DNA of 64,000 nt from UMGS1601 sp964617585 (lineage in GTDB: Bacteria > Bacillota > Clostridia > Oscillospirales > Ruminococcaceae). This document shows, in pieces, positions 42,781 to 51,747 of the stretch. The stretch lies in assembly GCA_964617585.1 (NCBI GenBank), contig CAZTXS010000007.1, positions 1 through 64,000 of the forward strand. Direction: 5' to 3'. Every line of letters begins with the position of its first letter. Position 1 is the stretch's first letter. A program made the translations under genes and the position numbers. The notes under the pieces are model-generated. The model searched no databases and was not told the DNA's origin. It saw only the letters and a program-made list of their open reading frames with translations.

Positions 42781-44619
42781 ATGTGCGGAATAGCAGGTTC
42801 GGTAAACTGCAACGACGTTTTTAATAAAGATATACGTTATCTTTATGACATCAAGAATGTTCTTAAGAGAAGAGGTCCCGATCAGGACGGAGTTTACATA
42901 AACGATAATGTGGCTTTGGTACATACCAGGCTTGCCGTAATAGACATAATGAACGGAATACAGCCTATGATTACAAAGGAATACGGCGAGGATTACATAA
43001 TCGTTTACAACGGAGAAATCTACAATACTGACGAAGTAAGAGAAGAATTGAAATTCAAGGGCCACAGATTTGACGGACATTCCGATACCGAGGTTGTTTT
43101 AAAAGCCTTTATTGAATGGGGCGAGGAAAGCGCTGCGAAGTTAAACGGGATTTTTGCATACGCTGTTTGGAGCATGAAAGACAACAGCTTGTTTTTAGCC
43201 CGTGACCGAATGGGAGTAAAGCCTTTGTTTTATTCGCATAAAGGCGACCGACTTATTTTTTCAAGCGAGTTAAAGGGAATGCTCGCCCATCCCCTGATCA
43301 AGCCGCAGGTGGATCTTGAATCCATAGCTGAAATCATGCTTATAGGCCCCGGCAGAACAATGGGATATGGGATTTACAAAGACGTAAACGAGCTTTTGCC
43401 CGGATACACAGCCACCTTCAAAGACGGAAGGCTTAAAATGAGGCAATACTGGAAGCTTGAAGAAAAGGAATGTACGGATACCTTTGACGAGTGCCTTGAA
43501 AAGGTTACATATTTAGTTTCGGACTCTATAAAGCGGCAGATAGTTTCAGATGTTCCGCTCGGAACATTTCTATCGGGAGGGCTGGATTCAAGCGCAATTT
43601 CTGCAATAACAAACAGAGAATACAAAAAGCAGAACCGACAGCTTGATACGTTTTCCGTTGAATACATTGACAACGATAAATACTTCAAAGCAAACAAATT
43701 CCAGCCCAACAGCGATAATATTTATATCGATAAAATGGTCGGGTTCTTAGACAGCAGACATCACTATATAAAAGTCGATACTCCGGAGCTTGTAAAGGCG
43801 CTTTTCCAATCGGTTGACGCAAGAGATCTGCCGGGAATGGCTGACGTGGATTCTTCTATGCTTTTGTTCTGCAAGGAAGTTAAAAACACCTGCAAAGTAG
43901 CTTTGTCAGGCGAATGTGCAGACGAAATTTTCGGCGGATACCCCTGGTATCGTGATAAAGATATACGGATGACAGACGGATTTCCTTGGTCGCAGTCTAC
44001 CGCCTACAGAACAAGCCTGCTGAAGGATGAGTTTAAATCCTCAGTCAATTCACAGCAATACGTTTATAACAAATATCTCGAAACCATAAACAAGGTTGAC
44101 CTGCCTGAAGATTATGATAAAACAGAAAGACGTATGCGCGAGATGTTCAGGCTTAACGTTGATTGGTTTATGCAGAATCTTCTCGAACGCAAGGACCGAA
44201 TGAGTATGTACAGCGGTCTTGAGGTCAGAGTTCCCTTCTGTGATTATCGAATAACCGAATACCTTTATTCTGTTCCCTGGAAGTATAAAGACTATGAGGG
44301 AAGAGAAAAAGGTCTTTTGAGAAAAGCTCTGGAGAACGACGGATGCCTCCCAGATGAAATACTCTGGAGGAAGAAAAGCCCTTATCCGAAAACACATAAC
44401 CCGAACTATCTCGCCGCCGTTACAAAACTCATGGAGGAGCTTATTGCAGATTCTTCTTCCCCGCTTCTCCATATTGTTAAGAAGTCAGAGCTTGAAAAGC
44501 TTTTAAAGCGTGAGGAGGAAATATACTGGTACGGTCAGCTTATGACAAAGCCGCAGACTATAGCTTATATGCTTCAAATTAATTATTGGCTTGATAAGTA
44601 CAACATTTGCATTGTTTAA
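42781..44619 (+). CDS. asnB: Asparagine synthase (glutamine-hydrolysing)
   Basis: Makes asparagine from aspartate, ATP and glutamine. The 612-residue protein starts MCGIAGSV, so Cys2 is the glutaminase nucleophile. Class II amidotransferase motifs follow (RRGPDQDG, HTRLAVID, VYNGEIYN). The synthetase half has the PP-loop FLSGGLDSSAISA near residue 262 and SGECADEIFGGYPWY. GAGGTGAT, six bases before 42781, and the Cys2 rule exclude the in-frame start three codons earlier. A TATAAT at 42758-42763 is a likely -10 box, but I see no good -35. It could belong to the AsnB-like amidotransferases with other substrates. Confidence 0.95.
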   Translation: MCGIAGSVNCNDVFNKDIRYLYDIKNVLKRRGPDQDGVYINDNVALVHTRLAVIDIMNGIQPMITKEYGEDYIIVYNGEIYNTDEVREELKFKGHRFDGHSDTEVVLKAFIEWGEESAAKLNGIFAYAVWSMKDNSLFLARDRMGVKPLFYSHKGDRLIFSSELKGMLAHPLIKPQVDLESIAEIMLIGPGRTMGYGIYKDVNELLPGYTATFKDGRLKMRQYWKLEEKECTDTFDECLEKVTYLVSDSIKRQIVSDVPLGTFLSGGLDSSAISAITNREYKKQNRQLDTFSVEYIDNDKYFKANKFQPNSDNIYIDKMVGFLDSRHHYIKVDTPELVKALFQSVDARDLPGMADVDSSMLLFCKEVKNTCKVALSGECADEIFGGYPWYRDKDIRMTDGFPWSQSTAYRTSLLKDEFKSSVNSQQYVYNKYLETINKVDLPEDYDKTERRMREMFRLNVDWFMQNLLERKDRMSMYSGLEVRVPFCDYRITEYLYSVPWKYKDYEGREKGLLRKALENDGCLPDEILWRKKSPYPKTHNPNYLAAVTKLMEELIADSSSPLLHIVKKSELEKLLKREEEIYWYGQLMTKPQTIAYMLQINYWLDKYNICIV

Positions 44620-44630
44620 AACTAAAAAAT

Positions 44631-44659
44631 TTGACTTTGCCGGACAATAAGGTTATAAT
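44631..44659 (+). promoter_or_regulatory. Promoter of the Thr-rich protein gene
   Basis: TTGACT, 17-bp spacer and TATAAT (44654-44659). Leader of about 120 nt including repeat copy K. Confidence 0.75.
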
Positions 44660-44693
44660 ATCTATATTAAAAAGCATTTATCTTTGCTTTGGA

Positions 44694-44722
44694 TTTAATA
44701 AGGGCTTGCCCGTCTTTATAAT
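44694..44722 (+). repeat. Dispersed repeat, short form (copy K)
   Basis: AATAAGGGCTTGCCCGTC followed by TTTATAAT; only the head of the repeat is present. Confidence 0.65.
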
Positions 44723-44788
44723 AATTATAACGTTTATTTCATAAACTTAATATATAAATTCAAACATCAAAATGAAAGGATGATTAAA

Positions 44789-45538
44789 ATGTCCGGTAAA
44801 ATAAAAAAAATACTTTGTTTGCTAACAACGCTCGTTATTATTCCGGCGGCTTCTTTTACCGCTTTTGGCGATGACGACGACCTCGACCCTGCGGTCAACG
44901 ATCCCGGCTATGAGCCGACTACTACCGCTTCGGAAACTACGCCGACGGAAACTACTACGACCACTACGATAACTACTACGACTACAACTACCACAACAAC
45001 TACTACCCAGACGACCTCTGTCACCACTTCAAAAGCTAAAAAATCAAAGACTAAAACTACTACCACGACAACCTCTTATAAATATACAGACACGTCCGGG
45101 AGAAATAACAATCAGGCTCAGGTTTATACTACCACTACCACTTCCGAAAGCACGTCTGACGAAACTGCTTCGGCTACTGCGATTACCTCTAAGACCACGA
45201 AAAACAGCGGCGCAATGACGCTTTTCCAGTCAGTTCTGATGATGGTTATTATTGTTTTGGTTATTGCCGTTGTTGTTGTATTACTCTGGATGAGAAACAG
45301 AAAGAAAAAGAACGCTGACAACGAATATGACGATTATGACGACTACTACGACCAAAACGACGGTCAGGGTTATGACGAATATTCTGACAACCAAGGCTAC
45401 AACAATCAAGACGACGGATATAACAATCCGAACAATCAGAATTCCCAAAACGACTATGAAGAACCTGAGATAATCTACGCCGAGGATTCAGAGGACTTTG
45501 ACAACTTCGATTCTGACGGAAGGAACAATTACAGATAA
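44789..45538 (+). CDS. Threonine-rich membrane-anchored surface protein
   Basis: No known enzyme domain. The 249-residue protein has a signal peptide (about 1-28), a Thr/Ser-rich stalk (about 42-150, with runs of up to ten or more Thr), one membrane helix (about 155-180: LMMVIIVLVIAVVVVLLW), then a basic stop-transfer and an Asp/Asn/Tyr/Gln-rich cytoplasmic tail. I use the ATG at 44789, since GAAAGG is nine bases upstream; the ATG at 44780 is next to that SD. The stalk is probably extracellular and may be glycosylated. Confidence 0.85.
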   Translation: MSGKIKKILCLLTTLVIIPAASFTAFGDDDDLDPAVNDPGYEPTTTASETTPTETTTTTTITTTTTTTTTTTTQTTSVTTSKAKKSKTKTTTTTTSYKYTDTSGRNNNQAQVYTTTTTSESTSDETASATAITSKTTKNSGAMTLFQSVLMMVIIVLVIAVVVVLLWMRNRKKKNADNEYDDYDDYYDQNDGQGYDEYSDNQGYNNQDDGYNNPNNQNSQNDYEEPEIIYAEDSEDFDNFDSDGRNNYR

Positions 45539-45552
45539 AAATTCAACAAATA

Positions 45553-45597
45553 AGGCGGGAGCTTAAAGTGAAAAGCTTCCGCCTATAATTATTTTTA
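45553..45597 (+). terminator. Terminator after the Thr-rich gene
   Basis: Stem AGGCGGGAGCTT / AAGCTTCCGCCT with one bulge, then a T-rich stretch. Confidence 0.8.
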
Positions 45598-45605
45598 ATA
45601 TTTTT

Positions 45606-45631
45606 TAAATAAGGACTTGCCCGCCATTATA
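45606..45631 (+). repeat. Dispersed repeat, short form (copy L)
   Basis: AATAAGGACTTGCCCGCC and ATTATA, a diverged short copy. Confidence 0.6.
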
Positions 45632-45752
45632 TCATATTATTAAAATTACTATTGATATTAATAATAATTTGTATTAACATTATTATACATATATATATTT
45701 AATGCAAATTAAATATATACTATCATCATAGGCGCAATTAAAAATTACGTTG

Positions 45753-45926
45753 GTGAGAAAATTGTTTGAAATAAAAAAGAAAAGCTGTACTAATAAGACA
45801 GTTTGATTTAACGACGAACTAATTGAGAAAATCGAAAAAATTGCAGTAAAAAATGACGTTAGCTTCAGTAATGTTGTTATTCAATTCTGTGAATATGCTT
45901 TGAAAAATTATTCTAAAAATCAATAA
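45753..45926 (+). pseudogene. Ribbon-helix-helix-type small protein gene broken by an in-frame TGA
   Basis: From GTG 45753 the frame reads 17 codons to TGA at 45804-45806, then continues FNDELIEKIEKIAVKN and DVSFSNVVIQFCEYALKN to TAA at 45924. The second part is typical of small CopG/Arc-like ribbon-helix-helix proteins common in clostridia, where the strand before 'FNDEL' normally holds an Arg. A single CGA-to-TGA change would explain the stop. The intact product would be about 57 residues. There is no toxin gene beside it. A downstream restart is possible but would lose the DNA-binding strand. Confidence 0.7.
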
Positions 45927-45954
45927 AATATGACTATTTCATTAATAAACCCGC

Positions 45955-45992
45955 TGTTTTTTCGCAGAACATTTACTTCTGCGAAAAATTTT
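45955..45992. terminator. Hairpin terminator after the RHH remnant
   Basis: Stem TTTTTCGCAGA / TCTGCGAAAAA, T-rich on either strand. Confidence 0.65.
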
Positions 45993-46132
45993 AAGAAAGT
46001 TTTAAAGCTTTTATGTTTCAGTTGATTTTAATTATCAAAAGCAGAAAAAAGACAAAAAACAGCCGATTAATGTTTTAGCAAATAAATACTTCCAAAAACC
46101 GACCGTTTATGTAATTATTAAAAATGCAAGTA

Positions 46133-46978
46133 CTAAAATCTTTTGATCCAGGCTATTGCCAGTTCAGTCCACTTTTCACTGACCGGCATAATATGATGTT
46201 CGCCGCAGGAGGTCTGATAATTACACAGAGAAAGCCCGTGATTTCCCCATTCATAGATATGAGCCTCAAACGGAATATTATACTTAGAAAGTGACAGCAT
46301 ATATTTGAGAGAATTTTCAACCGGAACTGACGTGTCGTCGGCAGTGTGCCATAAAAAAGTAGGCGGAGTAGCTTCAGACACTCTGTTTTCCAGAGAAACA
46401 AGCTCACGCAGATTCAGAGCCTCGTCGCTCGTCTTATCATCGCCGATAAGATTTAGAATACTTGATTCGTGAGTAAATTCCTTGTCGCTTGTTATTACGG
46501 GATAGCATAGAATACATCCGTTCGGTTTTATATCGTCGGGAGCAGCCCCAAGCGTGCGGGTTATAATATCCTTATCGTAGAAATTTGACAAAGAAGCCGC
46601 TAAATGACCGCCTGCCGAAAATCCCAAAACAAATATCTTATCCTTATCAACCTGATATTCGGAAGCGTTTTCACGAACATACTTAACGGAGCTTGCAAGC
46701 TCTAAGACATCCGTCGGAAATTTTTTATTCACACAGGAATAACGAAGAACAAACGCCTGAATACCGTTTCCCGCAAATCTGAGAGAAACAGGCTCGTTTT
46801 CTCTGTCGGAAAGATAGTCATATCCGCCTCCCGGGCAAATAATAACCGCAGGAAAATGTTTTTCGCCTATCTCCTCCGAAGCGGAGGTGCAATAGCAGGT
46901 AAGAGAAGAGCAGCAGCCCTTTCCGCTCAGCCCTGCTTTTTGATAATCAGGTTTAATTTCAACAGTTTTAATAATCAT
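46133..46978 (-). CDS. Alpha/beta hydrolase (acetyl-esterase-like)
   Basis: Probable serine esterase acting on acetylated or feruloylated sugars, in the cytoplasm as no signal peptide is seen. The 281-residue protein has the oxyanion motif CPGGGYDYLS near 50, nucleophile elbow LGFSAGGHLA near 120, the catalytic Asp in TADDTSVPVE and His in WGNHGLSL. This pattern fits the BD-FAE/xylanase-esterase group. Monocistronic and divergent from pheA. Substrate unknown. Confidence 0.88.
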   Translation of the reverse strand: MIIKTVEIKPDYQKAGLSGKGCCSSLTCYCTSASEEIGEKHFPAVIICPGGGYDYLSDRENEPVSLRFAGNGIQAFVLRYSCVNKKFPTDVLELASSVKYVRENASEYQVDKDKIFVLGFSAGGHLAASLSNFYDKDIITRTLGAAPDDIKPNGCILCYPVITSDKEFTHESSILNLIGDDKTSDEALNLRELVSLENRVSEATPPTFLWHTADDTSVPVENSLKYMLSLSKYNIPFEAHIYEWGNHGLSLCNYQTSCGEHHIMPVSEKWTELAIAWIKRF

Positions 46979-47070
46979 ATGTAAATCCTCATTCCGGTTA
47001 ATAATTTAGTATATTTAATATATCACAAATGCATATAAAATTCAATATAAGACAAGACGTAATATTTGTA

Positions 47071-47099
47071 TTGAAAAATGTTATTCACTGTGCTATAAT
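47071..47099 (+). promoter_or_regulatory. Promoter of pheA
   Basis: TTGAAA, 17-bp spacer and TATAAT (47094-47099). No T-box or attenuator is seen in the 30-nt leader. Confidence 0.8.
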
Positions 47100-47131
47100 T
47101 TATTTCAGAAAAAAATTTATCGGAGGATTTT

Positions 47132-48244
47132 ATGAACTTAGACGAGCTTAGAAAAAGCATTGATCAAATAGACGACAAACTGTTGAAGCTCTTTGAAGAG
47201 AGAATGAAAATCGCTCACGACGTAGCTCTTTATAAAATTGAAAACGGGCTTGACGTTTTTCAGTCGGAACGTGAAAAAGCTATAATTGAAAAAGTGAGAA
47301 GCAAGGCTTCAGACGGTCTTGAAAACTCTGCTGAAACGCTGTTTACAACCATTATGGATATAAGCAAATCAAAACAGTTCAGCGATTTTTTCGCTGATAA
47401 CCGCAAAATCAAATACAGCGAGTTTAAAATAACGGACAATATGAATATCGCCTGCCCCGGTATTGAGGGCAGCTATTCCGAAAGGGCTGCGTTTCAGATT
47501 TCAAAAAACGCCAAGCTAAGGTACTATCAGGATTTTGACAATATTTTTGAAGCTGTTGAAAACGGTGAAATGCCTTACGGAATAGTTCCTATTCAGAATT
47601 CAACCGCCGGTTCTGTATCCGCTACATATGAACTGTTATCGAAAACCAATTTATATATAGTATGTTCAACTAAAGTGAGAATCAATCACTGTCTTGCTTG
47701 CAGACAGGAAACAGAAGAGGTTGATATAAAGAAAGTTTATTCTCATGTTCAGGGACTTATGCAATGCTCTGAATACATAAAAGAAAAAGGCTTTTATAAA
47801 CGAGAAATGCCAAACACTTCGTTTGCGGCTCTTCACGTCAGCCAAAGTAATGAACCGGAAGCCTGCATATGCTCTGAAGAATGTGCTAAAGAGCATGGTC
47901 TTAAAATTCTTGAAAAAAACATAGCCAACGCTAATGACAACTACACCCGTTTCATTCTTGTGGCAAATAAGCTTTATTCTTCAGAGCGTGCAAACACCGT
48001 ATCGGTAACGCTTACTATTCCGCACGCTCGCTCGGCTCTGTACAGGCTTCTGACTAAATTTTCAGTCTGCGGACTTAATCTGGTCAGGATTGAAAACAAG
48101 CCTATAGCTTCCAAGGACTTTGCCGTTCAATTTTATCTTGATTTTCAAGGTTCTATTTTAAACCCCGAGGTTCCTAAAATGATTGCCGAGCTTGAAACAG
48201 AGTTAAGCTATTTTAAATTCTTAGGCAACTATGAAGAAATATAA
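47132..48244 (+). CDS. pheA: Bifunctional chorismate mutase / prephenate dehydratase
   Basis: Converts chorismate to prephenate and then phenylpyruvate for phenylalanine. The 370-residue protein has an AroQ-type chorismate mutase (1-90: LDELRKSIDQIDDKLLKLFEERM), a prephenate dehydratase domain (about 107-285: GIEGSYSERAAF, IVPIQNSTAGSV, the TRF motif in NYTRFILVA) and an ACT domain (about 295-370: GLNLVRIENKPI), which normally binds phenylalanine. CGGAGGA lies eight bases before the ATG. Control is therefore probably by feedback. Confidence 0.96.
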   Translation: MNLDELRKSIDQIDDKLLKLFEERMKIAHDVALYKIENGLDVFQSEREKAIIEKVRSKASDGLENSAETLFTTIMDISKSKQFSDFFADNRKIKYSEFKITDNMNIACPGIEGSYSERAAFQISKNAKLRYYQDFDNIFEAVENGEMPYGIVPIQNSTAGSVSATYELLSKTNLYIVCSTKVRINHCLACRQETEEVDIKKVYSHVQGLMQCSEYIKEKGFYKREMPNTSFAALHVSQSNEPEACICSEECAKEHGLKILEKNIANANDNYTRFILVANKLYSSERANTVSVTLTIPHARSALYRLLTKFSVCGLNLVRIENKPIASKDFAVQFYLDFQGSILNPEVPKMIAELETELSYFKFLGNYEEI

Positions 48245-48246
48245 CT

Positions 48247-48389
48247 TATAACTAAGACAAGATGTCCCCTCGCCTCTATAGGCGGCGGATTCCATTACCC
48301 GTTCAGCAGCGGGATACAATCCCCTACTGAACGACCGGTCGGCAATGCCGACCCTTGCCGCATTGAATGGCGGGCAAGCCCTTATTGAA
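48247..48389 (-). repeat. Dispersed palindromic repeat, long form (copy M)
   Basis: 143-bp reverse copy with long arm CGTTCAGTAG...CTGCTGAACG, compensated relative to copies I and J. Between convergent pheA and the Clp gene. Confidence 0.93.
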
Positions 48390-48390
48390 T

Positions 48391-48430
48391 ACAAAAGGTA
48401 TTGAGAGTGATTCCCAATACCTTTTCTTAT
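48391..48430. terminator. Bidirectional terminator (pheA / Clp ATPase)
   Basis: Stem AAAAGGTATTG / CAATACCTTTT between convergent genes. Confidence 0.85.
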
Positions 48431-50733
48431 TATTCAGTCTTAAGCTTAAGTCCGTCCTCGTCGGCAGTCAGCATAATTTCAGCCGTTTCGATTTTCAGCT
48501 CGTCAATCAAAAGCTCTGCGATCTTATCCTCAACATCGCTTCTTATAACTCGCCTTATATCCCTTGCACCCAGCTTCTTATTGTGAGACTTATGAGCTAT
48601 ATATTCGCAAGCAGCTCTGTCGTAGGAGAATCCTATTCCCTTTTCAAGAAGCGGTTCTTTCATCTCATCAAGCATCAAAGCCGCAATATCAGCATAGTTA
48701 TCTTCGGTCAGAGGGTTGAATACAACAATCTCATCTACCCTTCCCAAAAATTCGGGACGCAGGAACTCTCTCAATCCTCTCATAGCCTTATCCTTTGAAA
48801 TTTCATAATCCGACTTGTTAAAACCAACTCCCGTGTCCTTTGAAGTCGAACCTGCGTTTGAAGTCATAACTATAACTGTATTCTCGAAAGATACTGTTCT
48901 TCCCTGCGCGTCGGTTATCTTACCCTCGTCAAGAAGCTGAAGCATTATATTCATCACGTCCGGATGAGCCTTCTCAATTTCATCAAATAAAACTACCGAA
49001 TACGGGCGGCGTCTTACCTTTTCGGTAAGCTGACCTGCCTCGTCGTAACCCACATATCCCGGAGGCGAGCCTATAAGCTTTGCCACGCTGTGCTTTTCCA
49101 TATACTCGGACATATCTACTCTTATAATAGGTTCTGTTGCGTCAAACAAGGTTTCACCGAGTACCTTTACAAGCTCAGTCTTTCCTACTCCCGTAGGTCC
49201 GACAAATATAAACGAAGCCGGTCTGCGCCTTTTGGAAAGCTGAACTCTTGTTCGTTTAATTGCCTTTGCAACTGCATCGCACGCTTCATCCTGACCTATA
49301 ATTCTTCTCTGAAGCTCGCTTTTAAGATTTCTTATCTTTGTATATTCCGACTCTACAACCTTATTTGCGGGAATTCCCGTCCAAAGCTCTATTACCTTTG
49401 ACAAATCCTCCTGTGTAACCCTTACCTTTTCAGCCTTTTTAGCAAGTTCCTTTTCCTGCTCTTCAAGACGGCTGATGTCTGCCTTTATCTTGGCAATAGC
49501 CTCATAATCCGGCTCTTCCTCTTTTTCGGCTTCCTCCTCAAGGGCTTTCTGACGGCTCAGCTCTTCTTGGACCTTTTCATGTTCTTCGATTTCAGGACTT
49601 CTGATACTGCAGCAAGCGCAAGCCTCGTCAAGAAGGTCTATAGCCTTATCCGGCAAAAATCTGTCGTTAATATATCTCTCGGATAATATTGCGCACATTC
49701 TGAGCGTTACATCGTCTATTTTAACCTTATGATAGTTTTCATAATACTTTTTTATACCGGTCAAAAGCTCAATTGAATCCGCTAAAGTAGGTTCGTTTAC
49801 AGTGATAGGCTGGAAGCGCCTTTCTAAAGCTGCGTCCTTTTCAATGTACTTTCTGTACTCCTTGAAAGTGGTCGCTCCGATAACCTGAATTTCGCCCCTT
49901 GAAAGAGCCGGCTTCAAAATATTAGCCGCATTCATAGTACCCTCGCTGTCGCCTGTTCCCACAAGGTTGTGAATTTCGTCAATAAACAGAATTATATTTC
50001 CCTGAGCCTTTACCTCCTCGACAAGGCCCTTGCATCTCGATTCAAACTGACCTCTGAACTGAGTTCCGGCAACCAAAGACGTCAGGTCAAGAAGATATAT
50101 CTCCTTTTCTCTGACATGAAACGGAACGTCGCCCGACACTATTTTTTGCGCAATACCCTCGGCTATGGCGGTCTTTCCTACTCCCGGCTCTCCTATCAGG
50201 CACGGGTTGTTTTTCTGACGCCTTGAAAGAATCTGAACAACTCTGGCTATTTCCTTATCCCGTCCGATAATATTGTCAAGCTCGTTGTTTCTTGCACGTT
50301 CGGTAAGATTAGTGCAATAGTTATTCAAATATTTAAGCTTCTTTTTCTTATCCTCTTTTGCTTTTTCTTTAGCTTTGTTTTCTCTTTTCTTTCTCTTAAT
50401 ATCGTCGACGGTGTAGCTGTCGTCGTCCGAATTTTGCTCCGCATTGTTTTCAGCCGGATTTACGCTTCCGAAAAAACTGTTTATAAAGTTCGGAAGCATA
50501 TCGCTTCCGCCGAGCTGAAAATCCTCTCCGTCAGTTATGTCCATAAGCTGTTCAGAGAAGTTTTCCAAATCGTCTTCTGAAATTCCCATAGACTTCATAT
50601 ATTCGTCAACCTGTGGAATTCCCATTTCCTTTGCACAGACAAGGCAAAGCCCTTCATTCTTTTTTTCATTACCCTGCATAGCCGTTATAAATACAGCGGC
50701 AGGTCTTTTTTTGCATCTGGTACACATCATCAT
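48430..50733 (-). CDS. Clp-family AAA+ unfoldase with N-terminal zinc finger (ClpE-like)
   Basis: Hexameric unfoldase that feeds ClpP or remodels proteins. From the ATG at 50733 it is 767 residues: a zinc finger CTRC...CLVC at about 4-35, as in ClpE and without the ClpC N-domain repeats; a charged linker (100-150); AAA1 with GEPGVGKTA and LFIDEIHNL; a coiled-coil middle region (about 395-440) shorter than in ClpB; and AAA2 with GPTGVGKTEL and VLFDEIEKAHPDV. It lacks an obvious UVR motif. The start is uncertain: an in-frame TTG at 50790 exists and AAAGG is 16 bases from the chosen ATG. No CtsR-McsAB genes are adjacent. Confidence 0.9.
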   Translation of the reverse strand: MMMCTRCKKRPAAVFITAMQGNEKKNEGLCLVCAKEMGIPQVDEYMKSMGISEDDLENFSEQLMDITDGEDFQLGGSDMLPNFINSFFGSVNPAENNAEQNSDDDSYTVDDIKRKKRENKAKEKAKEDKKKKLKYLNNYCTNLTERARNNELDNIIGRDKEIARVVQILSRRQKNNPCLIGEPGVGKTAIAEGIAQKIVSGDVPFHVREKEIYLLDLTSLVAGTQFRGQFESRCKGLVEEVKAQGNIILFIDEIHNLVGTGDSEGTMNAANILKPALSRGEIQVIGATTFKEYRKYIEKDAALERRFQPITVNEPTLADSIELLTGIKKYYENYHKVKIDDVTLRMCAILSERYINDRFLPDKAIDLLDEACACCSIRSPEIEEHEKVQEELSRQKALEEEAEKEEEPDYEAIAKIKADISRLEEQEKELAKKAEKVRVTQEDLSKVIELWTGIPANKVVESEYTKIRNLKSELQRRIIGQDEACDAVAKAIKRTRVQLSKRRRPASFIFVGPTGVGKTELVKVLGETLFDATEPIIRVDMSEYMEKHSVAKLIGSPPGYVGYDEAGQLTEKVRRRPYSVVLFDEIEKAHPDVMNIMLQLLDEGKITDAQGRTVSFENTVIVMTSNAGSTSKDTGVGFNKSDYEISKDKAMRGLREFLRPEFLGRVDEIVVFNPLTEDNYADIAALMLDEMKEPLLEKGIGFSYDRAACEYIAHKSHNKKLGARDIRRVIRSDVEDKIAELLIDELKIETAEIMLTADEDGLKLKTE

Positions 50734-50823
50734 ATATTTATTTTGCCATCCTTTCCGCACATATAAATGCTTTAAAAGAAAATCTTTCAAGGTATTAAAT
50801 GCTCATATAAGATAAGCTATATT

Positions 50824-51708
50824 CTAATTAATAATATCGGTTATACACCTTAAAAATATCGAATTATTTATCGCCGATTCGCTGACATTAAACATACTGT
50901 TTGAATCAACAGCAGATATTATCGGTGAAATAACGCTTACAGCCACGGTTATCATGACCGCCAAAATAAGACCTTTTATAATTCCCAAAGCTCCGCCCAA
51001 AACAGTGTTGAGCGCACTCTTTTCTCTGTTTTTGCCGAGCCGCGTCACAGCAACTATCAGCCTTAATATTATCCATGCGGCAATAAAACATAATATGAAT
51101 AAGACGATTCTTATCGGAGTCATTACAATATGCTTTAAAACATTGTCGGCTATTTCCTCGCTTGCTAGCGTCTTGTCAGTTTTAACCAGGGATTTTATAA
51201 TGCTTTCCATCATATCCTTTTCATTAGAAAGAGCTGATTCAAACAAAGGAGCGGCATAAGACGGAAGCGCCTTTTCAACCTCGTTTATGACAGATTCATC
51301 CTCTAAGACAGAATCTATCTTTTCAGCCACTGAACCGCTTGAAAGAGCTATTCCTTTAGATTCGGCATATTCCGAAATATTCTCAGACAAGCTTCCGTCC
51401 TGTGAAATCGCTTTTTCAATTTCAGCGTCGCTTATTTTAATTCCTAACTTATTGTCAAAAAACTTCTCGTTTACAAATTCAGCGGCGTCAAAATCCTCAA
51501 CCGAATCTTTAATAGCGTTCACCGCCTTGTCTTTGACAAAGCTTTCATAAACAGGCTCTGCAATAATCCCCGAAACCACATAACCTATAAGAAGCGATAC
51601 TATAAGCGTTATAAACAGAACAATGCTTCTTACAATACCTCTTCCGGCGCCTATTATGCAAAACATTATTACTATTATAAGCATTATCAGGTCATATAAA
51701 AGTCCCAA
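50824..51708 (-). CDS. CvpA family membrane protein
   Basis: The 294-residue protein begins LYDLIMLIIVIMFCIIGAGRGIVRSIV, the CvpA pattern (colicin V production-type), and ends with GALGIIKGLILAVMITVAV. It has five membrane helices; an extracytoplasmic region of about 140 acidic residues lies between the second and third. In other Firmicutes CvpA-like proteins are linked to envelope stability. It lies between a DUF5711 gene and the Clp gene, all transcribed leftward with short gaps. Confidence 0.8.
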   Translation of the reverse strand: MGLLYDLIMLIIVIMFCIIGAGRGIVRSIVLFITLIVSLLIGYVVSGIIAEPVYESFVKDKAVNAIKDSVEDFDAAEFVNEKFFDNKLGIKISDAEIEKAISQDGSLSENISEYAESKGIALSSGSVAEKIDSVLEDESVINEVEKALPSYAAPLFESALSNEKDMMESIIKSLVKTDKTLASEEIADNVLKHIVMTPIRIVLFILCFIAAWIILRLIVAVTRLGKNREKSALNTVLGGALGIIKGLILAVMITVAVSVISPIISAVDSNSMFNVSESAINNSIFLRCITDIIN

Positions 51709-51747
51709 TTACTATTCCCCTTCCGGCTTGAAACAGCCTTTACAAAA

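Noticed and set aside
45804..45806. Selenocysteine or pyrrolysine-like recoding at the in-frame TGA
   Set aside because: The position normally holds Arg in this protein type, the downstream sequence shows no convincing SECIS hairpin next to the TGA, and no selenium genes are seen. A point mutation is simpler.
46979..47131. T-box or attenuator in front of pheA
   Set aside because: The predicted leader is only about 30 nt; no specifier, T-box or terminator is present.
48367..48798. 143-codon plus-strand reading frame over the 3' end of the Clp gene
   Set aside because: It is antisense to a clear Clp ATPase and the repeat, with no SD and no recognisable protein.
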